This document shows, piece by piece, positions 1 through 5,915 of a stretch of DNA of 8,432 nucleotides. Both the position numbers and the translations under genes were made by a program. Source of the DNA: Bacteroidales bacterium UBA1077 (GTDB lineage Bacteria; Bacteroidota; Bacteroidia; Bacteroidales; UBA932); assembly GCA_002314195.1 (NCBI GenBank), contig DCCQ01000073.1, positions 5,504-13,935 of the forward strand. The letters are read 5' to 3'. Each line of letters begins with the position of its first letter. Position 1 is the stretch's first letter. The notes beneath the pieces were generated by a model. That model saw nothing but the letters and a program-made list of their open reading frames with translations. It was not told where the DNA came from and made no database searches.

Positions 1-2
1 AG

Positions 3-29
3 GTGTTCTAGAGGTTCTAGGTGTTCTAG
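3..29. repeat. 9-bp tandem repeat, three visible units, continuing past the window edge
   Basis: Three consecutive 9-mers are seen: GTGTTCTAG (3-11), AGGTTCTAG (12-20) and GTGTTCTAG (21-29). Bases 1-2 (AG) match the end of another unit, so the array probably extends left of the window. It is followed by a run of seven G (29-35). It lies 24 bp beyond the stop codon of the minus-strand flippase, in non-coding sequence as far as can be seen. The unit is far too short for a CRISPR repeat. A minisatellite-like array is the simplest reading, and its function is unknown. Confidence 0.6.
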
Positions 30-52
30 GGGGGGCTAAGGATTATAGGATA

Positions 53-1534
53 TTACTTGCGGAAGTATTTGCCTATGATGGGGAGATTATTGAGCGGGAA
101 GTCATAGTGGACTGTATGCGCTATGAAGAGTACGATGCAAGCCGTGTTGATAAGCAAGCGAAGCCACAACTGCGGTACGTACTGCGCATCGAGCTGCATG
201 ATGGTGAAGAAGATTGCCGTGATAAGCACGTATGCGCCGATGCTCTTGAGCGGATAGTTGATAGGATAGTAGTGCTGACCTACAAAGTAGCTTAGCACCA
301 TGGCTGTGGCATAGCCCGCAAATCCAGCCCAAGCACATGCCATGTAGCCGAAGTGGGGGATGAAGATGATATTCACCGCGATGAGCACCGCACAGCCCGC
401 TCCCGAGAACCAAGCACCCCAGATGGTCTTGTCGATGAGTTTGTACCAGAAAGAGAGGTTGAAGTAGATTCCCATCATGATCTCGGCGGCCATTACGATC
501 GGCACGACTTTCAGGCCTTCCCAATAGCTGCGGCCGATGATGTATTTAAGGATATTCATGTACCCTATGACGCAGAGGAAGGCGAGGAGGGTGAATATTA
601 TGAAGTATTTCATCGCCTTGGCGTACATCTCCTTGCTGTTCTTGTCGGCAGCGCTGCCGAACACGAACGGTTCGTAGGCGTAGCGGAAGGCCTGGGTGAT
701 CATCGCCATTATCATCGCGATCTTGATGCTGGCTCCATAGATGCCTAGAGGCACTGAAGATCCTTCCCCGTAAATGAACGGGAATATGATCTGAGAGCCG
801 CTCTGGTTGAGGATTCCGGCGATTCCAAGCACAAGAATCGGCCAGCTGTAGCCGAGCATCCTTTTCAGCAGTCCTCCGTCGAATCCGAACTTGAACCCCT
901 TTAGTTCCTTCCAGAAGAAAAGCGTGATTGTCGCTGTGCAGAACAAGTTGATGTAGAACACGTAACCAACGTCAAGCCCGCTGTCGTAAATCCCGAACGG
1001 GTTCGCTCCCAACTTCGGCAGAATCACAAAGTAAGCGAGATTCATGAATATGTTCAGTCCGATGAAGAGCAGTTTCAAGGCGGCGAATTTCAGCGGACGC
1101 TTTTTGTACCTGAGGTAAGAGAAAGGAATGCATTGGAAAGCGTCAATCGCCACCGTAGCGGCCATCGCCCACACGTAGGAAGGATGATCTGCGTAGCCAA
1201 GGGCCGAGGAAATCGGACTTATGAACAGTACGACAATCCCGACGAACAGCACCGAAGTCGTCAGAACCGATGTCAGGATAGTTGAATATACCTTGTCTGG
1301 ATTCTCTCCCTCTTTGTTGGCGAACCGGAAGAACGTGGTCTCCATCCCGTAGGTCAGGATCACCAGCAGCAGGGCCGTGTAGGCGTACAGATTCGTCACG
1401 ACACCGTAGTCGCCGCTTGACGAGGCGATGACATGTGTGTAAAGCGGGACGAGAAGGTAGTTGAGGAACCTCCCAATGATGCTGCTCAGGCCGTAGATTG
1501 CTGTGTCCTTGGCCAATGACTTCAGATTCGCCAT
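53..1534 (-). CDS. Polysaccharide/lipopolysaccharide flippase, PST (Wzx-like) family
   Basis: A 493-aa, very hydrophobic inner-membrane protein with about 14 predicted transmembrane helices, the usual length and topology of oligosaccharide flippases of the MOP superfamily. It starts with a short cationic segment (MANLKSLAKD) and an amphipathic first helix around residues 11-35 containing SSIIGRFLNYLLVPLYT, which is characteristic of the PST family. Further helices are visible at about 49-69, 82-104, 120-142, 148-173 and 188-207 and continue to the C-terminus, which ends in a basic tail (KYFRK). Such proteins move undecaprenyl-linked glycans from the cytoplasmic to the periplasmic leaflet. The substrate cannot be read from sequence. 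The ATG at 1534 is preferred because the N-terminus then matches the family pattern. No strong Shine-Dalgarno site is present, as is normal for Bacteroidota. The gene sits 7 bp after the last possible stop of an upstream gene remnant on the same strand and may once have been co-transcribed with it. No clear promoter or terminator was found. Confidence 0.88.
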   Translation of the reverse strand: MANLKSLAKDTAIYGLSSIIGRFLNYLLVPLYTHVIASSSGDYGVVTNLYAYTALLLVILTYGMETTFFRFANKEGENPDKVYSTILTSVLTTSVLFVGIVVLFISPISSALGYADHPSYVWAMAATVAIDAFQCIPFSYLRYKKRPLKFAALKLLFIGLNIFMNLAYFVILPKLGANPFGIYDSGLDVGYVFYINLFCTATITLFFWKELKGFKFGFDGGLLKRMLGYSWPILVLGIAGILNQSGSQIIFPFIYGEGSSVPLGIYGASIKIAMIMAMITQAFRYAYEPFVFGSAADKNSKEMYAKAMKYFIIFTLLAFLCVIGYMNILKYIIGRSYWEGLKVVPIVMAAEIMMGIYFNLSFWYKLIDKTIWGAWFSGAGCAVLIAVNIIFIPHFGYMACAWAGFAGYATAMVLSYFVGQHYYPINYPLKSIGAYVLITAIFFTIMQLDAQYVPQLWLRLLINTACIVLFIAHTVHYDFPLNNLPIIGKYFRK

Positions 1535-1541
1535 TGTGTGT

Positions 1542-1752
1542 TTACTTTATTCCGTATTTCTTGATGAAAAATCGTAGCCACTCGCCGCAAGTCCTCCGGC
1601 GTTGGTCGGGAAACCCCTGTCAAGGTACTTGGTCTTCACCGTGATCGTCTCGGAATCAGTCCTGCGGTGAAATTGTACTTTACCTGATTTTTCTGTGCAA
1701 ACACAGCCACTGTCGCGAACGACAACGTCAAGATAGCGATTGGCTTTTTCAT
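1542..1752 (-). pseudogene. Frameshifted remnant of a small secreted-protein gene
   Basis: Reading leftwards from an ATG at 1752, the frame encodes a clear signal peptide (MKKPIAILTLSFATVAVFAQ, likely cleaved after the Ala or Gln near residues 19-20), then KNQVKYNFTAG, and stops at a TGA at 1636-1638 after 38 codons. A second frame is open across and beyond that point and reads DSETITVKTKYLDRGFP then TNAGGLAASGYDF, ending at 1547-1549. Restoring one T in the T5 run near 1566-1570 would move it into a third frame that ends FIKKYGIK at a TAA (1542-1544), 7 bp before the flippase start. Two frame changes would therefore join a signal peptide, a short body of plausible protein composition and a basic C-terminus into one protein of about 69 aa. 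I infer a decayed or internally deleted gene. The protein family is not recognised. Alternatives are a genuine 38-aa exported peptide, or base-calling errors in this region. Confidence 0.4.
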
Positions 1753-1948
1753 ATTATTCTAATAATCTTTGATTTACATAACTATAATCGCCCTGGAGAC
1801 ATCTTGTCACTCAGGCCTTGGATATTATCAAGAACAAAATTAGAACTTTTTTCTGTTTTTAGGACCATCAAGAAACTGTTTGGCTCTGAAAACTATGAGT
1901 GTGTGGTTTTTTTTGTAATTTTACGGATGAAACCAAAAAAAGGACAAC
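1753..1948. other. Intergenic region between the divergent remnant/flippase unit and the ATPase gene
   Basis: With the remnant at 1542-1752, this completes a 414-bp stretch without an intact gene. It is AT-rich. No perfect TAnnTTTG promoter was found on either strand. The closest plus-strand candidate is TAATTTTA at 1916-1923, with no -33 partner at the right distance. A T8 run lies at 1907-1914. A short overlapping reading frame that starts at 1804 has no support as a gene. Confidence 0.5.
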
Positions 1949-3547
1949 ATGAAGTACCCTATAGGAATACAAAGTTTCGACCAAATCATCAAAGATGGCT
2001 TTCTATACATAGATAAGACCAAGATGATTTATGATTTAGTGCAAAATGGAAAGATTTACTTTCTGAGCCGCCCGAGGAGGTTCGGCAAGTCTCTTCTCGT
2101 TTCTACACTCGAATGTTATTTCCAAGGGAAAAAAGAATTGTTCAAGGGTCTTGCCATCGATGGGTTGGAAACTGAATGGAAGGAGTATCCGGTATTCCGT
2201 GTTGACTTCAACGGCAAGAATTTTACAGAAGGAAGCGAATTGTTAAAAACCTTGACCGGATTTGTCGAGATGCAGGAAGCTGTTTATGGCAAGGATCCTT
2301 TCCACGACACTCTTGGCGACAGATTCTGCCATGTGTTGAAATCCGCCCATGAGAAGACGGGACAGCGCGTGGTAGTCCTGATAGATGAATATGACAAGCC
2401 GTTGTTGGACGTGTTGGACACTGGGCTGGAAACTGTTGTAGATGGTCAAAAAAGGAAAATTGAGGATTGGAACCGAGAGGTGCTGAAAGGGTTCTATTCT
2501 GTCTTTAAGGCCGCTGATGACCATCTTCGGTTCGTGTTGCTTACCGGTGTCACTAAATTCTCGCAAGTCAGTGTGTTCAGTGGCTTCAACCAACCTGATG
2601 ACATCAGCCTGTCGGCCAGATATGACACCTTGTTAGGTGTTACCGAGGAAGAACTTCATACTGTCTTTAAGGAGCAAATCAAGGAGATGGCATTGGAATA
2701 TGAGCTGAGCGAGGACGATATGAAAACAAAACTTAAGCGGCAGTTCGATGGCTATCATTTCAGCCGCCGGTTGAGGGGAGTGTATAATCCTTTCAGTGTG
2801 CTTAGCGCGTTCAATGAAATGTGGATTGACGACTATTGGTTCAAAACAGGTTCTCCATCCTATCTTGTCCGTCTTTTGGCTCATTGCAATGAGAACATCA
2901 ATGAATTGGTTGGCAGGTATTACACACCGCAAGACTTTGATGACTATAAGGCTGATGTCGAGCGTCCTCTTCCGATGATTTATCAAAGCGGCTATCTCAC
3001 CATCAAGGACTACAAGCGCTTGACCAATTCCTATCTTTTGGATTTTCCTAATGACGAGGTGAAACGTGGTTTTGTCACCTTGCTGACATCCAGCTACCTC
3101 AAACCAAAGGAGAATCCTGGCTCATGGGTCCTTGACGTGATAGAAGCTATGGAAGGTGGTGATCTTGAACAGTTGAGAATACTCTTCACGTCTTTTCTGG
3201 CGAGCATCCCGTATTCTCAACGTCGCAAGGATGATGAACGGGAGAAGGAACGTTATTTCCAGTACACCTTTTATCTCATTCTGCGTATGATCAGTTCTTA
3301 CACCGTCTTCACGGAAAAAGAGCAGAGCGAAGGCAGGGTGGATTGCGTTGTCGAAACCTCGAAAGATGTATATATCTTTGAATTCAAGCTTGATGGCTCC
3401 GCGGAAGCCGCCTTGGACCAAATCAAGGACAAAGGCTATGCCCGTGAATATGAAGCGGGCCGGAAACGCATCCACTTGATTGGCTGCGATTTTTCTTCAA
3501 AAACCGGTACGATAGATGACTGGAAAGTCTGCTCTCTTAATCAATAA
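1949..3547 (+). CDS. AAA-ATPase_like / PD-(D/E)XK nuclease-superfamily protein (PF09820 + PF08011 type)
   Basis: This 532-aa protein has the two-domain layout of a large, poorly characterised family common in Bacteroidales. The N-terminal part begins with the family signature YPIGIQSFDQIIKDGFLYID (residues 3-22), followed by a P-loop SRPRRFGKSLL (40-50, Lys47) and a Walker B-like VVVLIDEYDKPLL (141-153). A sensor-like LTGVTKFSQVSVFSG lies at 198-212. The C-terminal domain (about 435-532) carries PD-(D/E)XK-type residues: GRVD (462-465, Asp465), EFK (478-480) and a downstream Gln (491) in a helix. ATP binding is well supported. Nuclease activity is inferred from fold residues only, and the biological role is unknown. 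The ATG at 1949 follows AAAAAAAGGA, a modest Shine-Dalgarno-like site, and gives the usual family N-terminus. Length is normal and the frame is intact. The gene stands alone, with no operon partner and long gaps on both sides. By eye its sequence is more AT-rich than the neighbouring genes, which fits horizontal acquisition, but this was not measured. Confidence 0.88.
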   Translation: MKYPIGIQSFDQIIKDGFLYIDKTKMIYDLVQNGKIYFLSRPRRFGKSLLVSTLECYFQGKKELFKGLAIDGLETEWKEYPVFRVDFNGKNFTEGSELLKTLTGFVEMQEAVYGKDPFHDTLGDRFCHVLKSAHEKTGQRVVVLIDEYDKPLLDVLDTGLETVVDGQKRKIEDWNREVLKGFYSVFKAADDHLRFVLLTGVTKFSQVSVFSGFNQPDDISLSARYDTLLGVTEEELHTVFKEQIKEMALEYELSEDDMKTKLKRQFDGYHFSRRLRGVYNPFSVLSAFNEMWIDDYWFKTGSPSYLVRLLAHCNENINELVGRYYTPQDFDDYKADVERPLPMIYQSGYLTIKDYKRLTNSYLLDFPNDEVKRGFVTLLTSSYLKPKENPGSWVLDVIEAMEGGDLEQLRILFTSFLASIPYSQRRKDDEREKERYFQYTFYLILRMISSYTVFTEKEQSEGRVDCVVETSKDVYIFEFKLDGSAEAALDQIKDKGYAREYEAGRKRIHLIGCDFSSKTGTIDDWKVCSLNQ

Positions 3548-3684
3548 AAAGTGAATAGGAAAGCCGTGGCACTTAACTATGTGGCAGTGAGAGGCACAAG
3601 GGGCCTTTCTGGTCGTTAAAGTCGTACAGGGAATGTAGTTGAAATCATTGATAATCAAGCTGTTGCCTGCCACGCAAAATAAAC

Positions 3685-3716
3685 TTTACTTGTTGCCATA
3701 AATTTGCTACTTTTGC
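3685..3716 (+). promoter_or_regulatory. Bacteroidota-type promoter for the transporter leader
   Basis: The -7 box TACTTTTG (3708-3715) matches the Bacteroidota consensus TAnnTTTG exactly and is followed by C. A near-match to the -33 box, TTTA at 3685-3688, lies 19 bases upstream, within the normal spacing. Transcription would start near 3721, giving the transporter mRNA a 5' leader of about 146 nt. The -33 box is imperfect and the start site is not mapped. Confidence 0.6.
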
Positions 3717-3720
3717 ACTG

Positions 3721-3807
3721 CATACCTAGGGGCCGTGAATATTCCCGCGGATCTAAGGTTTGCAATGTTGAATGATTGTTTTGATCTGTTTGCAAAGCTT
3801 TTTTTTT
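3721..3807 (+). promoter_or_regulatory. Candidate structured 5' leader (attenuator/riboswitch-like) or ~87-nt small RNA
   Basis: The predicted transcript starts 3-4 nt before a foldable element. The outer helix pairs ACCTAG (3724-3729) with CTAAGGT (3753-3759), with one bulged A. The inner helix pairs CCGTG (3733-3737) with CGCGG (3746-3750), including one G-U pair, around an 8-nt loop AATATTCC. GGG (3730-3732) and AT (3751-3752) form an internal loop. The 3' strand of the outer helix is also the 5' foot of the downstream terminator-like hairpin (3755-3800), so the two full structures cannot coexist. That is the usual layout of a switch: forming the outer helix would weaken the terminator and favour expression of the transporter. 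I do not recognise it as a known riboswitch class. If the T tract always terminates, the same segment would instead be a free small RNA. The evidence is complementarity seen by eye in a single sequence. Confidence 0.38.
3755..3807 (+). terminator. Intrinsic terminator-like hairpin with T9 tract inside the transporter leader
   Basis: The arms AAGGTTTGCAA (3755-3765) and TTGCAAAGCTT (3790-3800) pair over 11 positions with a single G-G mismatch (3758/3797). The loop is 24 nt, and an uninterrupted run of nine T (3799-3807) includes the end of the stem. Only three pairs are G-C and the loop is long, so termination would be weak or conditional. It sits between a good promoter and the transporter start codon, which suggests attenuation rather than termination of the upstream ATPase gene, although it could serve both. 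Confidence 0.4.
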
Positions 3808-3866
3808 GAAGGTTACTTAACGAAAGAATATACGTCCGCAAGCGATCAGGGCAGTCTCTGAATATT

Positions 3867-5210
3867 ATGAGTCTATATTCATTCTATAGGATATCGAAAC
3901 CTACGGAGGACAAGGTCGCTCCGGAGAGGGTGGATGGGGAGTACAGGCGTCTGCGGAGCCGCACGTTCTGGGGTGTGACGGGGGCTTATGCTCTTTATTA
4001 CGTCTGCAGGATGGCGATGAGCGTGGTCAAGCAGCCGTTGATCGACGGGGGAATATTCACCGCCGCACAGCTTGGAATCATAGGGTCAGCGTTTTATTTC
4101 GTCTATGCTTTCGGCAAGTTCGCCAACGGGTTCATCGCTGACTACTGCAACGTGCGTCGCTTCATGGCCACAGGTCTTCTGATCTCAACAGTGGTCAATC
4201 TTCTGATGGGAGTCCTCGGATTGCTCCAAGGTTGGACTGGCACCTCCACGATGCTGCTGTTCATTGTGTTCGCTGTAATCTGGGGTGTCAACGGTTTCTG
4301 TCAGTCGATGGGCGCTCCTCCGGGGGTCATAAGTCTGTCACGATGGTTTCCGCTTGAACGCAGAGGAACATATTACAGCATCTTCAGTGCCACGCCTTAT
4401 TTGGGTAAATCGTTGTCAGTGTTCGCTTTAGGACTGATTGTCGGCTGGGTCGGATGGGAATATGGCTTCATCTTCTCCGCTGTGGCCGGAGTGCTCGGTT
4501 CGGCGATGGTTCTGCTGATGGTCTCCGACACACCGGAGAGCCGTGGCCTTCCTTCGGTGCAGGAGTTGACCGGCGAGAAGCCTCAGAAGACCGACTCCAT
4601 GCCGATCAAGGAACTCCAGAAAATGGTGGTCCGTCATCCGGGAATATGGATAATCGCCCTTTCGAGTGCTTTCGTGTACATCACCCAGCACGCTGTCAGT
4701 GAGTGGGGTGTGCTTTTCCTCCAGAAAGGCAAAGGGTTTTCCCTTGCGGGTGCCACGCAGATCATCGCCTTCTCGGAGGCTTTCGGAATAGCTGGTACAG
4801 TGCTGGCTGGCTGGCTCTCCGACAGGGTTTTCAAAGGGAACCGCTTCATTCCCGTGCTGATCTCCGGACTGCTTTGCCTGCTGTCGCTCGGAGCATTCCT
4901 TTTCACCGGTGGGGGATATTCATTGAACATCGTCTATGTGTCGGTGTTCAGTCTGGCTATCGGTGTGGTCTATTGCACTGTGGCCGGCCTGATGGCACTT
5001 GACATCGTGCCTCGCAAGGCCACCGGAGCCGCTCTCGGAATGGTAGGTCTGGCAAGTTATGCCGCTGCCGGAGTCCAGAACATAGTAAGCGGCATTATGA
5101 TAGACGGGAACGATTTCGATTTCGTCCCCGTCTCCTTCTTCTGGATTGCCGCCTGTCTCTTGAGTTTTCTTATCCCGGTCCTTTCTTGGAGAACCCTTGG
5201 CAGAAAATGA
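3867..5210 (+). CDS. MFS transporter of the organophosphate:phosphate antiporter (OPA; GlpT/UhpT-like) family
   Basis: A 447-aa inner-membrane protein with about 12 transmembrane helices in two halves, separated by a cytoplasmic linker near 222-258. The whole length can be laid beside GlpT: YRRLRSRTF (26-34), YYVCRMAMS (44-52), YAFGKFANGFIADY (80-93), GFCQSMGAPPG (143-153), WFPLERRGT (160-168), SDTPESRGLPS (220-230), AGWLSDRVFKGNR (314-326) and a C-terminal ALDIVPRKATGAALG. OPA proteins exchange sugar phosphates, glycerol-3-phosphate or phosphoglycerates for phosphate; some relatives such as UhpC are sensors. The first substrate arginine of GlpT (Arg45) is kept as Arg48 and Lys80 as Lys84. 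The second arginine (Arg269) aligns with Gln274 and His165 aligns with Pro177, so the substrate may differ. The ATG at 3867 gives the expected N-terminus. The gene is probably transcribed from the 3685 promoter through a structured leader. Its stop directly abuts that of the convergent DJ-1 gene. Confidence 0.85.
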   Translation: MSLYSFYRISKPTEDKVAPERVDGEYRRLRSRTFWGVTGAYALYYVCRMAMSVVKQPLIDGGIFTAAQLGIIGSAFYFVYAFGKFANGFIADYCNVRRFMATGLLISTVVNLLMGVLGLLQGWTGTSTMLLFIVFAVIWGVNGFCQSMGAPPGVISLSRWFPLERRGTYYSIFSATPYLGKSLSVFALGLIVGWVGWEYGFIFSAVAGVLGSAMVLLMVSDTPESRGLPSVQELTGEKPQKTDSMPIKELQKMVVRHPGIWIIALSSAFVYITQHAVSEWGVLFLQKGKGFSLAGATQIIAFSEAFGIAGTVLAGWLSDRVFKGNRFIPVLISGLLCLLSLGAFLFTGGGYSLNIVYVSVFSLAIGVVYCTVAGLMALDIVPRKATGAALGMVGLASYAAAGVQNIVSGIMIDGNDFDFVPVSFFWIAACLLSFLIPVLSWRTLGRK

Positions 5211-5786
5211 TCAGATCATCATGCTTGCACGGATTCCGTCAGCAAGATCGGCGCCTTTCAGACACCTGACAATGGCCAAAGCAAATTCCACGGCGCAGCC
5301 TGGACCACGGCCGGTTATGAGGTTCCCGTCGGTCACGGCAGCGGTCTTGAGGTATTTTCCACCTTTCGCGGCAGGCGCGTCCTCGAATCCATCATAGCAG
5401 GTGAACCTCTTGCCTTCGAGGCTTGGAAGTTGTGAGACTATCAGGCCTGGAGCGGCGCAGATGGCAGCCACAATGCCGCCGTCGGCATAGTGTGACTTCA
5501 TCAGCTCCATCAGATCCTTGTCCTCCGCAAGGTTCTTTGTGCCGGGCATTCCACCTGGAAAGACCATCACGTCACATTCGCGTGTCTCTGCCGTGTCGGC
5601 GGCGGACTTGAACTCAGTCCATGCAAGGTCTGCAAGAACCGTAATCCCGTGTGCTCCGCATACCTGACGCTCATCGGTGACGGAAACTGTCCTGGCTTTG
5701 ATGTCTCCTCTGCGGAGAACATCAACTGTCGCAAGGGCCTCGATCTCTTCGAAGCCTTCGGCAAGAAAAATGTTGACTCCTTTCAT
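5211..5786 (-). CDS. DJ-1/PfpI (ThiJ/YajL-like) family protein
   Basis: A 191-aa cytosolic protein of normal length for the DJ-1 family. The Rossmann-like flavodoxin fold is recognisable along its length: an N-terminal strand and acidic motif LAEGFEEIEALATVDVLRR (8-26) with the conserved Glu (13/14), then VFPGGMPG (75-82), and the nucleophile elbow AAICAAPGLI (107-116) with catalytic Cys110. The C-terminal signature ITGRGPGCAVEFALAIV spans 157-173. Family members protect thiols or proteins from oxidative or carbonyl stress, and many annotations call them glyoxalase III or deglycase; the true activity of this one cannot be read from sequence. The ATG at 5786 is preferred because the first residues (MKGVNIFLAEG) match the family start. 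A -7 box lies at 5803-5811. The gene converges on the transporter with no bases between the stop codons and is divergent from the mannose-1-phosphate guanylyltransferase gene. Confidence 0.9.
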   Translation of the reverse strand: MKGVNIFLAEGFEEIEALATVDVLRRGDIKARTVSVTDERQVCGAHGITVLADLAWTEFKSAADTAETRECDVMVFPGGMPGTKNLAEDKDLMELMKSHYADGGIVAAICAAPGLIVSQLPSLEGKRFTCYDGFEDAPAAKGGKYLKTAAVTDGNLITGRGPGCAVEFALAIVRCLKGADLADGIRASMMI

Positions 5787-5802
5787 AGTGTGTTATATTT
5801 AT

Positions 5803-5811
5803 GCAAAATTA
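5803..5811 (-). promoter_or_regulatory. -7 promoter box for the DJ-1 gene
   Basis: On the minus strand the sequence reads TAATTTTGC, a perfect TAnnTTTG match, 16 bp upstream of the DJ-1 start codon, so the 5' leader would be only about 10 nt. No TTTG-like -33 box is seen at the usual distance, where the sequence reads ATCAACGATAT. Confidence 0.5.
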
Positions 5812-5823
5812 GTGAAATAATCA

Positions 5824-5853
5824 TTGTATATCGTTGATTTTTCCTAAATTTAC
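5824..5853 (+). promoter_or_regulatory. Probable promoter for the manC-glycosyltransferase operon
   Basis: TTG at 5824-5826, an 18-base spacer, then TAAATTTAC at 5845-5853, which is one base off TAnnTTTG. A start near 5859 would give a leader of about 57 nt to the ATG at 5916. The candidate overlaps the region where the divergent DJ-1 promoter's upstream box would lie. Confidence 0.4.
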
Positions 5854-5915
5854 ACATGATATGATTCCGCTTTAGGTTGCAAATCGTAATCTGGGCGAAA
5901 GTTATAGTTTATGTT

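Larger units (their letters stand above)
3548..3866 (+). other. 319-bp intergenic region: 3' flank of the ATPase gene plus leader of the transporter gene
   Basis: The first part (3548-3684) holds nothing recognisable: no T-tailed hairpin for the ATPase gene and no convincing open frame. The second part contains a promoter (3685-3716), a folded leader segment (3724-3759) and a terminator-like hairpin with T tract (3755-3807), each listed separately. The last 59 bases (3808-3866) before the transporter ATG carry no Shine-Dalgarno sequence; the start codon is preceded directly by TGAATATT. Confidence 0.6.

Noticed and set aside
1..35. CRISPR-like repeat array
   Set aside because: Units are only 9 bp and directly contiguous without spacers.
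102..748. Minus- and plus-strand open frames inside the flippase gene
   Set aside because: They overlap the clear 14-helix flippase in other frames and have no family features or start signals.
1804..2016. Short plus-strand frame of 70 codons running into the ATPase gene
   Set aside because: It overlaps the well-supported ATPase start in another frame, has no promoter or ribosome site of its own, and its product resembles nothing recognisable.
3581..3673. GTGGCAG (3581-3587) and CTGCCAC (3667-3673) as arms of a hairpin after the ATPase gene
   Set aside because: The 7-bp arms are separated by about 80 nt with no T tract or supporting inner helices; chance is the likelier explanation.
5207..5219. 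Inverted repeat ATGATC-A-GATCAT at the junction of the convergent genes
   Set aside because: The centre is one base (three if the stem is shortened to five pairs) and no T tract follows, so it is not a credible terminator; it arises from two stop codons and adjacent coding bases.
5877..5915. TTG-initiated extension of manC by 13 residues
   Set aside because: The added residues fall before the conserved first strand (METHVVIMAGG), and the ATG at 5916 gives the standard family N-terminus.
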